NCBI GenBank assembly: GCA_963557065.1 | Contig: CAUWCT010000006.1 | Span: 6,519 to 70,518 of the forward strand | DNA: 64,000 nucleotides | Reading direction: 5' to 3' | From: UMGS1370 sp963557065 | GTDB lineage: Bacteria > Bacillota > Clostridia > Lachnospirales > Lachnospiraceae | Shown here: one piece after another, positions 15,923 to 25,716 of the stretch | Layout: every line of letters begins with the position of its first letter | How positions within the stretch are numbered: the first letter of the stretch is position 1 | Translations under genes and position numbers: made by a program | The notes under the pieces: model-generated | Told to the model about the DNA's origin: nothing | Seen by the model: the letters and a program-made list of their open reading frames with translations, nothing else | Database searches by the model: none

Positions 15923-16735
15923 CTAAACCATTGACCGGTACTCCTGCTTCCACTTTTTTACCAGTTTTGCAGCGCCGGCCATTCTCTTATCCGGTTCCTG
16001 TTCAAACAGGCCCTCCAGCTTTAAAATTCCTTCTGAACTTTTCGCCCTCTCGCCTGCTTCCTCAATCTCTTTTTCCCATTTTTCCTTCTGCATCTCATTT
16101 ACCGGCGGAAGGCGGTAATTCTTCCCTGTTATTCCCTCCCCAGTCCGGCTTAAATAATACATTCGTTTTAACACATCTTCGCTTTTACAGCATTCATAGG
16201 CTTTTGAAAAAGAGGTCCAGGCTTTTGAAAACTGAAACATCCTGGCCTGGGCACAGCCCAGACTGGTCCAGACTTTTTCCAGCAGTTCATCTGTTACCGC
16301 CCCGCCTTTGGGAAGTTCCAGGATTTTCTCATAAATGGCTGCCGCTTTTCCATATTGTTTGCGGAAAAACAGATCATTTCCCTTCTGTCGGGCATACTCT
16401 GCTCCCGGAAGTTTTCGCAGCGATGCCACTTCATGGCGGAATTGGGTTTGCTCTGACGAAGAACAATATCCGCATTCAGACAAAATGAGAAACAACATCT
16501 GGTCGCTGTCTCCTTTTTTTCCCATCCACTTATCCAGCCTGGCCGCCAACGCTTCCATATCCAGTTCCTCCCGGATAAATGCTGTCAGATGTTCATCCAC
16601 AAATCCATCCATTACAAACAGAGGATTGTGACAAATCACATAGCTAAGTTCTGCAGAAGACCAGATTCTGACTCCCAATGCTTCTATATAGTAGGGATTT
16701 TTCACCGGCTCCTGCCGGCAGACCATCAGGCTCAT
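15923..16735 (-). CDS. TPR-like protein of a DUF5716/DUF5717 operon
   Basis: 270 residues. The N-terminal 90 residues are unrecognised; the middle (about 115-205) has two or three helix pairs of TPR type (ARQKGNDLFFRKQYGKAAAIYEKIL and CAQARMFQFSKAWTSFSKAYECC). The C-terminus is a charged helix. Its first codon overlaps the stop of the preceding Hsp70-like gene (ATGA), so the two are translationally coupled. Likely a binding partner of the other two products. Function unknown. Confidence 0.7.
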   Translation of the reverse strand: MSLMVCRQEPVKNPYYIEALGVRIWSSAELSYVICHNPLFVMDGFVDEHLTAFIREELDMEALAARLDKWMGKKGDSDQMLFLILSECGYCSSSEQTQFRHEVASLRKLPGAEYARQKGNDLFFRKQYGKAAAIYEKILELPKGGAVTDELLEKVWTSLGCAQARMFQFSKAWTSFSKAYECCKSEDVLKRMYYLSRTGEGITGKNYRLPPVNEMQKEKWEKEIEEAGERAKSSEGILKLEGLFEQEPDKRMAGAAKLVKKWKQEYRSMV

Positions 16736-17952
16736 AATCTCACCTCCCGGCGCACGATAACGCCGCTTGCCGGAAATAATTCTCCAAATCCCTTATCCCG
16801 GACCGCTACTGCCATAGTAGACTCATCTAAAAATCCAATGCTTACCTGGATTCTGGTAGTCCATGCCGGGCGATCCGGAAAGTCTTCTAAAGAAATGGAA
16901 ATTTTCCGGCTTTTTTTTGGGTCCATAGGCGTAATCAAAAATTCAATCTTTTTATCCCCGTCCATGAAGAAATCCATACTGGTCCGGCACTCATACCAGT
17001 TTTCTCCTGCTCCCGCAATTACCAGCTGATTTTTTCTCTCTTTATAAAGAATCTCCATAGAAACCGTATATTTCAGCCGCCCCTCACAGATGCAGGTAAA
17101 GGCATGTTTTCCGTTTCCCTGTTTGTAATCAGCTCCGCGAAAAGCTGCGCCTTTGGCAAACAGCGCATCTTCCCCATATATCTTTCTTCTACGGCTGATC
17201 AGTTTCATAAACTCCGGCGCCCAGTCCTGCCGCTCAAATCCCTTTCCCGACAAAATAATGGCAGAAAACAATTTGTGTTCCAAAAGCCGGCTGCCGCAGG
17301 AGCACAAAATCTTGTCAGCCAGCTTTGTCCCTGAAGAGGTCTCTAAAATATCCAGATCAAAGCTTTCCGCCAAAATCTCGCTTTCCGCCACTACCATCAT
17401 CTTCTGGAGCCCCCGCTGTACTTTCAGTTCATAGTAGGAAAGGCAGTCTTCAGACAGATCAAAGACTCCTACCTGACTGCGCCAGATATCTTTTTTCTGA
17501 TTTAAAATGTAGTAAACAAAACTTTCCTCGCGGCTTACAATATGAACGTTTTCTCTGGCAATTCCCAAATAGTCGGCGCAGTACAAAAAGCTGTCCATCA
17601 TGTTTCGCCGGATCTTGGGCAGGGTTATCACCAGTTGATCGATTTCTTCATCCCCAAATTCTGCCATGGGAAGCTTCAGCACTCTGTCCATATAAAATTC
17701 CAAAAGCTGCAATGCCTCGTATTTTACCCCGTCAATAGTGGCAGTTCCCTGTCTGGATACCAGATTTAACAGCTTATCCACCATCACTCCGTTTCCCACC
17801 AGATTACAGGCGTAGGCTTCCTCACCTACATGCCACTCTTCTCCATTCTTTACCCGGCAGATAATGGTGGGAAACGTCCATATCTTTTCCTTTTCGTAAC
17901 AGCTTAATTGGGTGTAGGCATCGCACAAATCCAACCCGATTATTAATCCCAT
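16732..17952 (-). CDS. Hsp70/actin-fold-like protein (DUF5716 family)
   Basis: 406 residues. The N-terminus MGLIIGLDLCDAYTQLSCY matches the phosphate-1 loop of DnaK-type ATPases; GVFDLSEDCLSYYEL resembles phosphate-2, and SAIILSGKGFERQ the adenosine motif. The usual Gly-Thr-Thr and Gly-Gly-Gly residues are altered, so ATP turnover may be weak or absent. The C-terminal 100 residues are beta-rich, like a reduced substrate-binding part. I recall this type as DUF5716 in Lachnospiraceae. It sits between the TPR-like gene and the giant DUF5717 gene. Confidence 0.75.
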   Translation of the reverse strand: MGLIIGLDLCDAYTQLSCYEKEKIWTFPTIICRVKNGEEWHVGEEAYACNLVGNGVMVDKLLNLVSRQGTATIDGVKYEALQLLEFYMDRVLKLPMAEFGDEEIDQLVITLPKIRRNMMDSFLYCADYLGIARENVHIVSREESFVYYILNQKKDIWRSQVGVFDLSEDCLSYYELKVQRGLQKMMVVAESEILAESFDLDILETSSGTKLADKILCSCGSRLLEHKLFSAIILSGKGFERQDWAPEFMKLISRRRKIYGEDALFAKGAAFRGADYKQGNGKHAFTCICEGRLKYTVSMEILYKERKNQLVIAGAGENWYECRTSMDFFMDGDKKIEFLITPMDPKKSRKISISLEDFPDRPAWTTRIQVSIGFLDESTMAVAVRDKGFGELFPASGVIVRREVRL

Positions 17953-17976
17953 AGTTCTCCTCTATCTTCACCTGAT

Positions 17977-20900
17977 TTACGGCAGGGAAAATAGTTCGTC
18001 CACTGTCCCGTTTTTAATCAGATATTCCTGCATTTTTTTCTTTAACCTGGTTTCCTCCCCGTTTGCCAGACACATTCCCATATCGTTTAAGCAGGCAAAC
18101 CGGCTGTCTGCTGCCTGTTGTTCCTTTGCCTGTTCCTCGTTTTTTTCTCCTTCAATCCTCTGGCACTTCCGTTTGCCCTGGGCTGTCAGTACCGGAGTGC
18201 CGTTTTCATATTCATAAACCCGATATTCCAGGATCTCCCCATCAAACAGGACCTTTCCCATAACAAAAATCCCCTGATAAACGCGGCGCATTTCTTCACT
18301 GTGAAACTCTTCCTCATCCGGAAGCACGCGGACTTTCAGTACCACTCTGGAAGTCCGATCACCCTTATACTGGATCATAACTTTATCCAGAATTTCTCCG
18401 GGCAGACGGATAAATTTTCCCAGTCTCTGAAAATACGGAAACGCCATCCCCGCATCCAGAAGAAAGTCCACTACCTGCTGGCAAAGTATTGTCTGTTCTC
18501 TGCTTAAAATTCTTTGATCCGCATAGTACCTGCTTAAAGACAACAGATAAATGGTGGGTATCCGCTCCCTGTCCGGCGTATTTTTTACCAGCCCTTCCAG
18601 ATAGTCAAAAATCCTTCCCTCCGGTTCTGTCTCATTGTAGAAATAGTCTGTACACTTTACTGCAAAATAGGCTTTTACAATGCTGTCTGCCATTTTCTTT
18701 TTGGCCGCATACAGATCAAAGACTGCATCCATCTGCTCCTGCTTTCCGGAAAACAGCATTTGGGCCAGAAGGCGTTCTTCCATATCGTACGTATCTACCC
18801 GGTGTTCCATGCCCTGCATCAAAATCTGGTACATCTTTCTGGAAAGGCCGTTGTAATACTGACACAGATAATCCAAAATCACTGAATCTGCATTTTCTTC
18901 CTCGAACACTTCCAGAGCCAGCCAGGAGAGAAATTCTTCTTCATCAAAAAGCTTCTGAAGAATCATTTTGCTGCACAACTTTAATTTCTGCCCCGGTCCT
19001 ATCTCTGTAATCCCGTATTTTTTCATCATATCATAGGCTTCTATGAGATAATTCTGGCGGATAAACGTTTCGCAGATTCCGGCCCGCTCATTTCGGCTGA
19101 TGGAGTCCTTGTCCAACATCAGAAGATAGCTTAAGTCCGTACTGCCCCGTTCTTCTCTTGCCGCCTTTTTCTGATAGTAGGCAATGGTTTTGGACATCAG
19201 CTGTTTTTCATAAACAGGATTCAGATTCAGTTTATTTGATGCCCTTTCCAAAAGAGCAGCTTCTTCATCCGTCCCGGCCCCTTCTTCTCCAATATACCTG
19301 CAGGCCCTAAGGCACAGCATAGGATGTTCCGGGTACACTTCAAAGCACCTTTTTTCCAAATCCGGCTTTTCCATCACCAATGTCTTAATGTAGTGGATAT
19401 TGGTATACCTGTTTCCGTATCCGTCCTGAAATAAAATCACACATTTTTCCAAAAACAGCGGCACATATGCAATCCCGTCCCGCAAAAGGTAAATATCCTC
19501 ATCCAACGTCTCTTCATATCGGATAATCACATACAGCATTTCCGGATTGCGGCAAACAATCCGGTAAGATCGCAAAATGGAGGGGAGAATCTTTGCCACC
19601 GGCACGTCAATGATGTCTTTATAAATCATTTTGTCATACAGGACCGCCAGATTGCTGTCGATATTGGCAGCGAACAGCTGTTCCATGGCAAACTGCTCCA
19701 TCTCTCTTTCATATGCTTTATACAATTCTGAAGAAGGATTTAAATAGGTTAAAATATTCCGATACAGCACTGCTTTGGTTTTCGCATCCAACTCCTGAGA
19801 ATAGGAAAAATAAAGGAGCACTTCTCTTGGCAGAATATGGTGAAACTCTTCTGGAAGAGAATATAAATAATACTCATACAATCTGGTAAGATTGATGTGC
19901 TCGTTCAGCGCCCTCTCATACCATACAAAATCTTTTGGGCCGCGGCGCTCTCCCTTAATCCGCATACAGCAGATGGCTTCCAGCAATTTCTGTCCGGGAT
20001 ACTGCTCATACAATTTTACCAAAATCCGGCTGTACAGCGGATTGTAATACCGGACATTCTCTGCTGCACTGGCGGCCTTGTCTGCAAGTTCTTCCCCTAT
20101 CAGTCCATAATTCACTCCAAAAGACAGCACCTGAAGTTCAAACCGGGTCACTCCCTTAAGCAGGTCTGTGTGCTTCGATAAAATCTCACAGGCTTTCTGA
20201 TACAAAAACGGGCTGCGCAGCCCATTGGAATAGAGTTCTGCCATTTCTGCCAGCAGCATTGCCGGATTTTCTTCCATCTCCGGTTCCAGTTTTAACCGCA
20301 GGAAAAACAAATAGGGATAACTGTGGCTTTCTGACAGGTATTTACAGACCAGATGTGTCAGCGACTCTTTCTGACTCTGATTGGGGTGAATCAGCAAAGA
20401 CAGGTACTGGAACAGACAATACAGTTCCACTTCATCCCGGCGGTTTAAAAGCACCTGCTCCCTCACCTCATCTAACAGCAGAACCGCCTGTTCTTTTTCT
20501 CCTGAAAGAATACAGGATTCTGCCAGAAAAAGAACCGTCTGGGAATCCTGAGGTTTCAGACTCTTTAACATCTCCAGTTCTTTCTTCATCTCTTCCAGGA
20601 TTTTCCGATCCGTCTGTCCGTCCCTTTCATAATTCAGACGCAGCAAAAGGTATCTGCCGTATCCTCTTCTCCATTCCAGTTCTTCCGGCTTTTCCTCTTC
20701 CGGATTTCCCAGACCTTCTACCTCAATCTTCACCAGCACCTCGTCCCGAATGGTAGTCAGTCGGATGCAGCCCTGATTTTTTCCTCTGTGAAGCTGTCTG
20801 GGATTAATGCGGTATCCTACCTGACAGATAGTTTTGTCAAAATCTTCTTCCCCGATCTGGCTGCGGACCACTTCTAAAAAACTGCCTTCCGCCTCCAGTT

Positions 20901-21576
20901 TCACGTTTACATATCCCCATGTGTTTTTTCGGATCTCAATGGTATCTACCACTGATGTCCCAGGCGTCCGGTAATGTCGGTTCTGATCGCTTACCTCAAT
21001 GGTCACAGGCTCTTTTGCATGAATGCCAACCAGAAATTCCTCCAGTAAATTTTCTCTGTTGGTATGGCCCTTTAACCCATTATAAATAGCCCGTATATGC
21101 AGATCCTGCATAAACGGCGTTTCTGTAAACTCCTGATATTCAAACAGTCTTAACGCAGTTTCTCTGTCTTTTTCAGCCAGATTTGAAAAATCCCTGGCTG
21201 TCTTTAAATTTCCAAGAACCTGGCCGGATGTTTTCGACTCAATCTGAAACACAAAAGGGATTTCCTTCTCCCCGCCGTTTGTTACAAGGAAAAAGCTGCC
21301 AAGGATTTGATCTCCATCTTCTAAATAAGTTGTATCTATCTCATATATTATCCGGCTGCGGAGGCCGCCAAAGGCTTCTGTCAAAACCTTTACCCGGTAA
21401 TGGCTGGAATAGACGAGGCCCTTCATGTTAAGTCCATTCCCGCTTACCAGGCTGATTTCTCCCCGACTCACCTCCTGAGGCAAAATCCGCTCTTCCAGTT
21501 TTTCCGGAACAATCTGAATATCCGGATTCTGGAAATCGACAATTCCTTTCGCCAGCCGGTTGATTTTTTCTCTCAT
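17977..21576 (-). CDS. Large DUF5717-family protein (1199 residues)
   Basis: The N-terminal third (to about residue 310) is beta-rich with Ig-like spacing (GEISLVSGNGLNMKGLVYSS, then DTTYLEDGDQILGSFFLV and a second module near 190-290). The rest is a long alpha solenoid of TPR-like helix pairs (for example QTVLFLAESCILSGEKEQAVLLLDEV), ending in a short polar tail. No transmembrane segment or signal peptide is seen, so it is probably a cytoplasmic scaffold. First gene of the operon; start 21576 follows GAGGTGG. Its length and constant partnership with an Hsp70-like gene suggest a dedicated machine. No known function. Confidence 0.75.
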   Translation of the reverse strand: MREKINRLAKGIVDFQNPDIQIVPEKLEERILPQEVSRGEISLVSGNGLNMKGLVYSSHYRVKVLTEAFGGLRSRIIYEIDTTYLEDGDQILGSFFLVTNGGEKEIPFVFQIESKTSGQVLGNLKTARDFSNLAEKDRETALRLFEYQEFTETPFMQDLHIRAIYNGLKGHTNRENLLEEFLVGIHAKEPVTIEVSDQNRHYRTPGTSVVDTIEIRKNTWGYVNVKLEAEGSFLEVVRSQIGEEDFDKTICQVGYRINPRQLHRGKNQGCIRLTTIRDEVLVKIEVEGLGNPEEEKPEELEWRRGYGRYLLLRLNYERDGQTDRKILEEMKKELEMLKSLKPQDSQTVLFLAESCILSGEKEQAVLLLDEVREQVLLNRRDEVELYCLFQYLSLLIHPNQSQKESLTHLVCKYLSESHSYPYLFFLRLKLEPEMEENPAMLLAEMAELYSNGLRSPFLYQKACEILSKHTDLLKGVTRFELQVLSFGVNYGLIGEELADKAASAAENVRYYNPLYSRILVKLYEQYPGQKLLEAICCMRIKGERRGPKDFVWYERALNEHINLTRLYEYYLYSLPEEFHHILPREVLLYFSYSQELDAKTKAVLYRNILTYLNPSSELYKAYEREMEQFAMEQLFAANIDSNLAVLYDKMIYKDIIDVPVAKILPSILRSYRIVCRNPEMLYVIIRYEETLDEDIYLLRDGIAYVPLFLEKCVILFQDGYGNRYTNIHYIKTLVMEKPDLEKRCFEVYPEHPMLCLRACRYIGEEGAGTDEEAALLERASNKLNLNPVYEKQLMSKTIAYYQKKAAREERGSTDLSYLLMLDKDSISRNERAGICETFIRQNYLIEAYDMMKKYGITEIGPGQKLKLCSKMILQKLFDEEEFLSWLALEVFEEENADSVILDYLCQYYNGLSRKMYQILMQGMEHRVDTYDMEERLLAQMLFSGKQEQMDAVFDLYAAKKKMADSIVKAYFAVKCTDYFYNETEPEGRIFDYLEGLVKNTPDRERIPTIYLLSLSRYYADQRILSREQTILCQQVVDFLLDAGMAFPYFQRLGKFIRLPGEILDKVMIQYKGDRTSRVVLKVRVLPDEEEFHSEEMRRVYQGIFVMGKVLFDGEILEYRVYEYENGTPVLTAQGKRKCQRIEGEKNEEQAKEQQAADSRFACLNDMGMCLANGEETRLKKKMQEYLIKNGTVDELFSLP

Positions 21577-21626
21577 TCTACCACCTCTAACCCGTATTCT
21601 AACACATTTCGACAGGATTGGAAAGT

Positions 21627-21654
21627 AAAAAGCATAATCCCGTCCGGATTATGC
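21627..21654 (-). terminator. Terminator between the small membrane gene and the DUF5717 operon
   Basis: Perfect 9-bp stem GCATAATCC/GGATTATGC (21632-21640, 21646-21654) with a 5-base loop, followed on the minus strand by five Ts (21627-21631). The stop codon of the small upstream gene lies inside the stem. Confidence 0.75.
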
Positions 21655-21894
21655 TTTGTCTGTAATTGTCTCATGTGGATCCTGCACGGTGCCTGCCGGT
21701 TCCGGGATAATCCATTCTGCCTGTACCCGTTCTTTAAGAACCGGAACCGGCTGCTGCTTTGCCTCTATCTGTGCTGCCTGTCTTATCCGAAGATAAAAAT
21801 AAGTGCGAAAGACTTTCACAGCCAGTGCTGCCACAAAAAACGGAAGCACGATGCACAGATAAATTTTCTGTTTCAACGATTTTTGTCTTTTCAT
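21649..21894 (-). CDS. Small membrane protein (81 residues)
   Basis: Starts MKRQKSLKQKIYLCIVLPFF; one hydrophobic helix at about residues 11-29, basic on the N-terminal side, then a polar, proline-rich C-terminal half ending in DPHETITDKA. Topology N-in/C-out is expected. Ribosome site AGGGAGAG fits the start at 21894; the longer open frame to 21984 overlaps DUF4364. No family recognised. Likely co-transcribed with DUF4364. Confidence 0.6.
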   Translation of the reverse strand: MKRQKSLKQKIYLCIVLPFFVAALAVKVFRTYFYLRIRQAAQIEAKQQPVPVLKERVQAEWIIPEPAGTVQDPHETITDKA

Positions 21895-21914
21895 ATCTCT
21901 CCCTGTCTGGTATA

Positions 21915-22436
21915 CTAGCTGCTCATCAGCGATTTCATGGCAAATGCGTAGATTTCCTGGCTTTTTGCCCTCCACTGACTGCACATGGATTCTGCCTGTT
22001 CCTTGTCCGGCACTGACAGATTCAGTTCTATCAGCACGCTCTTTCCTTCCCGCACTTCACAATGAACCACGTAGTCCTGGCTGGTGGATTTGTAATAATC
22101 CGAAACCACTCCCACTTCGTCCCTGAGCCGGAATTTATTTTCCTTTAAATACTGGTCAATGTCTTCTATAATGGCCGGCGAAATCTTTTTCCCGAAAAAT
22201 TCCAGAGTATCCTCGCCTTCCTGGGTGATTTCATAACGGCTGCTGTTGTGCAGCGTCTCCTTGCGCACCAGTCCGGCTTCCAGCAGTTCGTTTAATGCCT
22301 GCTGCAGGGTAAAATATGTGGTATACTCCCGCTCCAGGAAAAAATTGGAAAGCTGTGCATTGGTCAGCGGAAAATTCACCTGTTTTAACATATATAGATT
22401 CATCAATTTGTATAAAGTCATTGGTTCAGACAGCAT
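21915..22436 (-). CDS. DUF4364 family protein
   Basis: 173 residues. The start MLSEPMTLYKLMNLYMLKQV and a winged-helix-like first half (PLTNAQLSNFFLEREYTTYFTLQQALNELLEAGLVRKE) are typical of DUF4364, found in sporulating Clostridia and presumed to be DNA-binding. The C-terminal half (DQYLKENKFRLRDEVGV, then VHCEVREGKSVLIELNLSVP) is a mixed alpha/beta domain. AAGGAG precedes the start at 22436. It has its own promoter in the 76-base gap after the helicase gene. Confidence 0.85.
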   Translation of the reverse strand: MLSEPMTLYKLMNLYMLKQVNFPLTNAQLSNFFLEREYTTYFTLQQALNELLEAGLVRKETLHNSSRYEITQEGEDTLEFFGKKISPAIIEDIDQYLKENKFRLRDEVGVVSDYYKSTSQDYVVHCEVREGKSVLIELNLSVPDKEQAESMCSQWRAKSQEIYAFAMKSLMSS

Positions 22437-22472
22437 TTTTCTTCTCCTTGCGCACCCTCGATAAGTGTTCTT

Positions 22473-22501
22473 ATTATACCTATTTTTGTCAGTGAAAGCA
22501 A
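22473..22501 (-). promoter_or_regulatory. Promoter of the DUF4364 gene
   Basis: Minus-strand TTGCTT (22496-22501), 17 bp, TATAAT (22473-22478). Confidence 0.6.
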
Positions 22502-22512
22502 GGGGCCATGAC

Positions 22513-25500
22513 CTATTCCAGAGCAAAAAGCTTTTTCAGTTCCTTCTTGCTTAATCCGGAAAGACTGACAGGTTCTCCTTCCACAATCTGGTCCGCCAGC
22601 TTCTTTTTCGACTCCTGCAAAGTTAAAATATTTTCTTCTATTGTATTTTTGGTAATCAGCCGGTACACTGTAACCTGCTTTTCCTGCCCAATCCTGTGAG
22701 CCCGGTCTGTAGCCTGGTTCTGGGCCGCAATATTCCACCATGGATCATAGTGGATCACTGTATCTGCCGCTGTCAGATTGAGTCCGGTTCCCCCTGCCCG
22801 CAGGGAAATCAAAAATACAGGCGTATCATCTTTCTGAAAGGAATCTACCATGTGGAGCCGATCTTTTTTGGAAGTTTCTCCTGTCAGAAGATAATATCCG
22901 ATCCCCTCTGCCTTTAGCCGCATCTCTATCAGCTGCAGCATGGATGTAAACTGAGAAAACAAAAGAATCTTATGTCCTCCAAAGGCCCCGCTCTCTATGA
23001 GTTCCATGCAGGTCTCCAGTTTTGCGCTGTCTCCCTTATAATTTTCATAATAAAGTCTGGGATCACAGCAAATCTGGCGCAACCTGGTAAGCTGGGCCAA
23101 GATCTGAAGTTTTCCGGAACTGTCGTCCTCACTGCCTTCTTCCAGCATGTCTTTTAATATCCTGGCATTGGCAGCATACAAATTCTTCTGCTCCCCTTCC
23201 ATCTGAGAATAGATGCAGGTTTCCAGCTTGTCCGGAAGATCCTTTAACACATCCTTTTTTACTCTTCTAAGAATAAAAGGGGAAGTCAGCCGTTTTAAAC
23301 TGGTCATAACTTCTTCGTTTTTTTCTTTTATCAGAGGAATCTCAAAATCTTTTTTAAATCTCTGATAACTAAATAAAAATCCCGGCATCAGATAATCAAA
23401 AATACTCCACAATTCTCCCAGACGGTTTTCAATAGGGGTTCCGGTCAGGGCAAAACGGGTAACAGACTGGATCTGTTTTACTGCTCTGGCATTTTTCGTC
23501 CCTGCATTTTTGATAAACTGAGCTTCATCAATAATCTGATATCGGAATATAAGTGATTCGTAGAGTTCAATATCCCGGCGCAGCAAATCATAAGACGTAA
23601 TCAGGATTCGGTTTTTCCCGCAATCCACTTCTGTTCTCGTTTCATCCAGGATTTGCGCTCTCTCTTTTGCTGTACCTGCAACTGGCACAACCGGAAGATA
23701 AGGAGCGAATTTTTGAAACTCGTGTTCCCAGTTGTATACCAGGGACGCAGGTGAGACAATTAAAGACAGCAGCCCCTTCTCACCCGGCTCCTCTTTTTTG
23801 TATTCATCTGCCAAAAGAGCAATGACCTGAACCGTTTTCCCCAGTCCCATATCATCTGCCAGGATTCCTCCAAATCGGCCTGCGTCCAGAGTTTTCAGCC
23901 ACCTGAAACCATATTTCTGATAGCCTCTTAATACAGATGCCATCTGGACTGGAATCTGGTACTCTGCATCTTCCACTGACTTCATCCCCCGGATCACTGC
24001 CCGAAAAGCCTGATCTCTGTAAAAGGGAACTCCCGGCTCTTCCTTAAATAACTGATCTAAATACAGCGCCCGGTAATGAGGCAGTCTGATTGTTCCTGCT
24101 GCAATGTCTGTCTTTGTAAGGGCCAGGTCTTTTGCCATTTTCGCCACTGCTAAAATCCCATTGCTTTCCAGCTGCAAAAACTCGCTGTTTTTCAGGCGAT
24201 AGTATTTCTTTTTCTGCTGGTATGCAGTAAGGATTTTTGACAGTTCCGCCCCGCTCATGCCCTCTGCGTCCACCTTTACATCCAGCCATCCCTTTCCTGC
24301 CTGAACGCCAACCTGAATGCCCTCTGCCCGTTTGATCTTCCAGCGTCCCACTTCCTCAGACAGATACACTTCGCCCAGATGCCGGAATTCTTCAATTCCT
24401 TCCAGCAAAAGCCGGTATAACGCATCTTCATCATCCCGTATGATCAGCTTTTTCCCTTCCGGTTCTTTATACTGAAAATACTTTGTGATGGTCTGGCTGA
24501 TTCTGAATTCTCCCGGCACATCCCTGCAGATATGGCGGGGAACCATCTCATCTTCTATGGGGTGAAAGGAATACTCTCCATAAGAAAGCACCGGCTCCAT
24601 GGAGAGTTCCCCCGGCCCTGTGCTCTCAAACCGGAAACTGGCCCGAAGGGGTTCTGTCTCATACGCCTTCCAGTCAATCTCTTCTCCCTCGATCAGGCTG
24701 TATTCCTCGATTTTTTTCAGCACTCTCTGGTAAAACAGCGGCACATCCCGGTTATTGACTGAAACCGTTCTGTCCGGCCTTTCTGCAATTTGCTCAATAA
24801 ACACGCCCATTGCGCGGCTGCAGGCTTCATCACATCTGCAAAGCTTTCCCTTACTCCCAAAATAGAGATGCTGCTCCCCCATAAAACTGAATTCATAGTC
24901 CGAAAGTCTGACGGTCAGTCCTTCTTTCCCCTGTTTCTTAATCGTAATCCCAAAATCCGGATTGAGGCGGCTTATAAAAAAAGATTGTTCCTGTCCTCCA
25001 GTCCGGATACGGATCTCCTTATCCACATACATGGAAAAAAAACGGTCTCTGTTTTCCCGGTTCAATGCCAGTTCCCGAAGCCTGGGACGCACCTCAAAGG
25101 AAGTCCTGCCAAACCGGCTGAAATATTCGTGATAGGTATTGACCAGTTCTGCGGCAAATCCGGCCAGAGGACGGCTTGCTTCATCAAACGCGTCAAGGCT
25201 GTGATAAAAAGTCAGACTTTTCCCATAGCTTACCTGAGCGCCTGTCTCAAGTGCCTGGACAAATGCGCTTAAATCCCGGATGGTATACAGCCGCTCTCTT
25301 CCTATTTGAAGTTCCAGCCGAATTTCCTTCCCCTTTTGCTCCACCAAAAGCACCGGTTCCAGACGGACTAATCCGGTTTCATTTTCCTGCATGATTTGAG
25401 CCACTTCCCGGTTGGTATATTCCCGAATCATGGCCCTGACTTCCTGATCCGTATAAACCGGCCGGAATTCCTGTCTGCTGTTCTCATTCTGGTACTTATC

Positions 25501-25692
25501 ATACAGGGCTTTTGCATGAACGCATGGACCCTTATAAGAAATCCCCTCTGCGCAGGAACAGGAGCAGTCCCGAAGTTTGCTGCCCCTGATGTATAAACTT
25601 ACCTGATAGGTTTTATCCCCATCCCTGCATGCGGCTTTTACCCCTACTTCACCTTTCCAGAAGGTGCTGATTTTCATTTCTGAAATATTCAC
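22513..25692 (-). CDS. SWIM zinc-finger SNF2-family helicase/ATPase
   Basis: 1059 residues. SWIM finger at about 36-62 (DCSCSCAEG...GPCVHAKAL); a bacterial SNF2-associated region to about 590; then the motor: Walker A DDMGLGKT, DEAQ box, LTGTPIENRLGELWSIFDYL, and the C-terminal lobe with LLFSQFTSMLQ and QATDRAHRIGQ. Bacterial members are thought to remodel nucleic-acid/protein complexes, perhaps RNA polymerase. It reads toward DUF4364 and follows argS closely (24 bases), so the three may form one transcript. Confidence 0.92.
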   Translation of the reverse strand: MNISEMKISTFWKGEVGVKAACRDGDKTYQVSLYIRGSKLRDCSCSCAEGISYKGPCVHAKALYDKYQNENSRQEFRPVYTDQEVRAMIREYTNREVAQIMQENETGLVRLEPVLLVEQKGKEIRLELQIGRERLYTIRDLSAFVQALETGAQVSYGKSLTFYHSLDAFDEASRPLAGFAAELVNTYHEYFSRFGRTSFEVRPRLRELALNRENRDRFFSMYVDKEIRIRTGGQEQSFFISRLNPDFGITIKKQGKEGLTVRLSDYEFSFMGEQHLYFGSKGKLCRCDEACSRAMGVFIEQIAERPDRTVSVNNRDVPLFYQRVLKKIEEYSLIEGEEIDWKAYETEPLRASFRFESTGPGELSMEPVLSYGEYSFHPIEDEMVPRHICRDVPGEFRISQTITKYFQYKEPEGKKLIIRDDEDALYRLLLEGIEEFRHLGEVYLSEEVGRWKIKRAEGIQVGVQAGKGWLDVKVDAEGMSGAELSKILTAYQQKKKYYRLKNSEFLQLESNGILAVAKMAKDLALTKTDIAAGTIRLPHYRALYLDQLFKEEPGVPFYRDQAFRAVIRGMKSVEDAEYQIPVQMASVLRGYQKYGFRWLKTLDAGRFGGILADDMGLGKTVQVIALLADEYKKEEPGEKGLLSLIVSPASLVYNWEHEFQKFAPYLPVVPVAGTAKERAQILDETRTEVDCGKNRILITSYDLLRRDIELYESLIFRYQIIDEAQFIKNAGTKNARAVKQIQSVTRFALTGTPIENRLGELWSIFDYLMPGFLFSYQRFKKDFEIPLIKEKNEEVMTSLKRLTSPFILRRVKKDVLKDLPDKLETCIYSQMEGEQKNLYAANARILKDMLEEGSEDDSSGKLQILAQLTRLRQICCDPRLYYENYKGDSAKLETCMELIESGAFGGHKILLFSQFTSMLQLIEMRLKAEGIGYYLLTGETSKKDRLHMVDSFQKDDTPVFLISLRAGGTGLNLTAADTVIHYDPWWNIAAQNQATDRAHRIGQEKQVTVYRLITKNTIEENILTLQESKKKLADQIVEGEPVSLSGLSKKELKKLFALE

Positions 25693-25716
25693 CCTGCACT
25701 CCCCCGCAATCTGACT

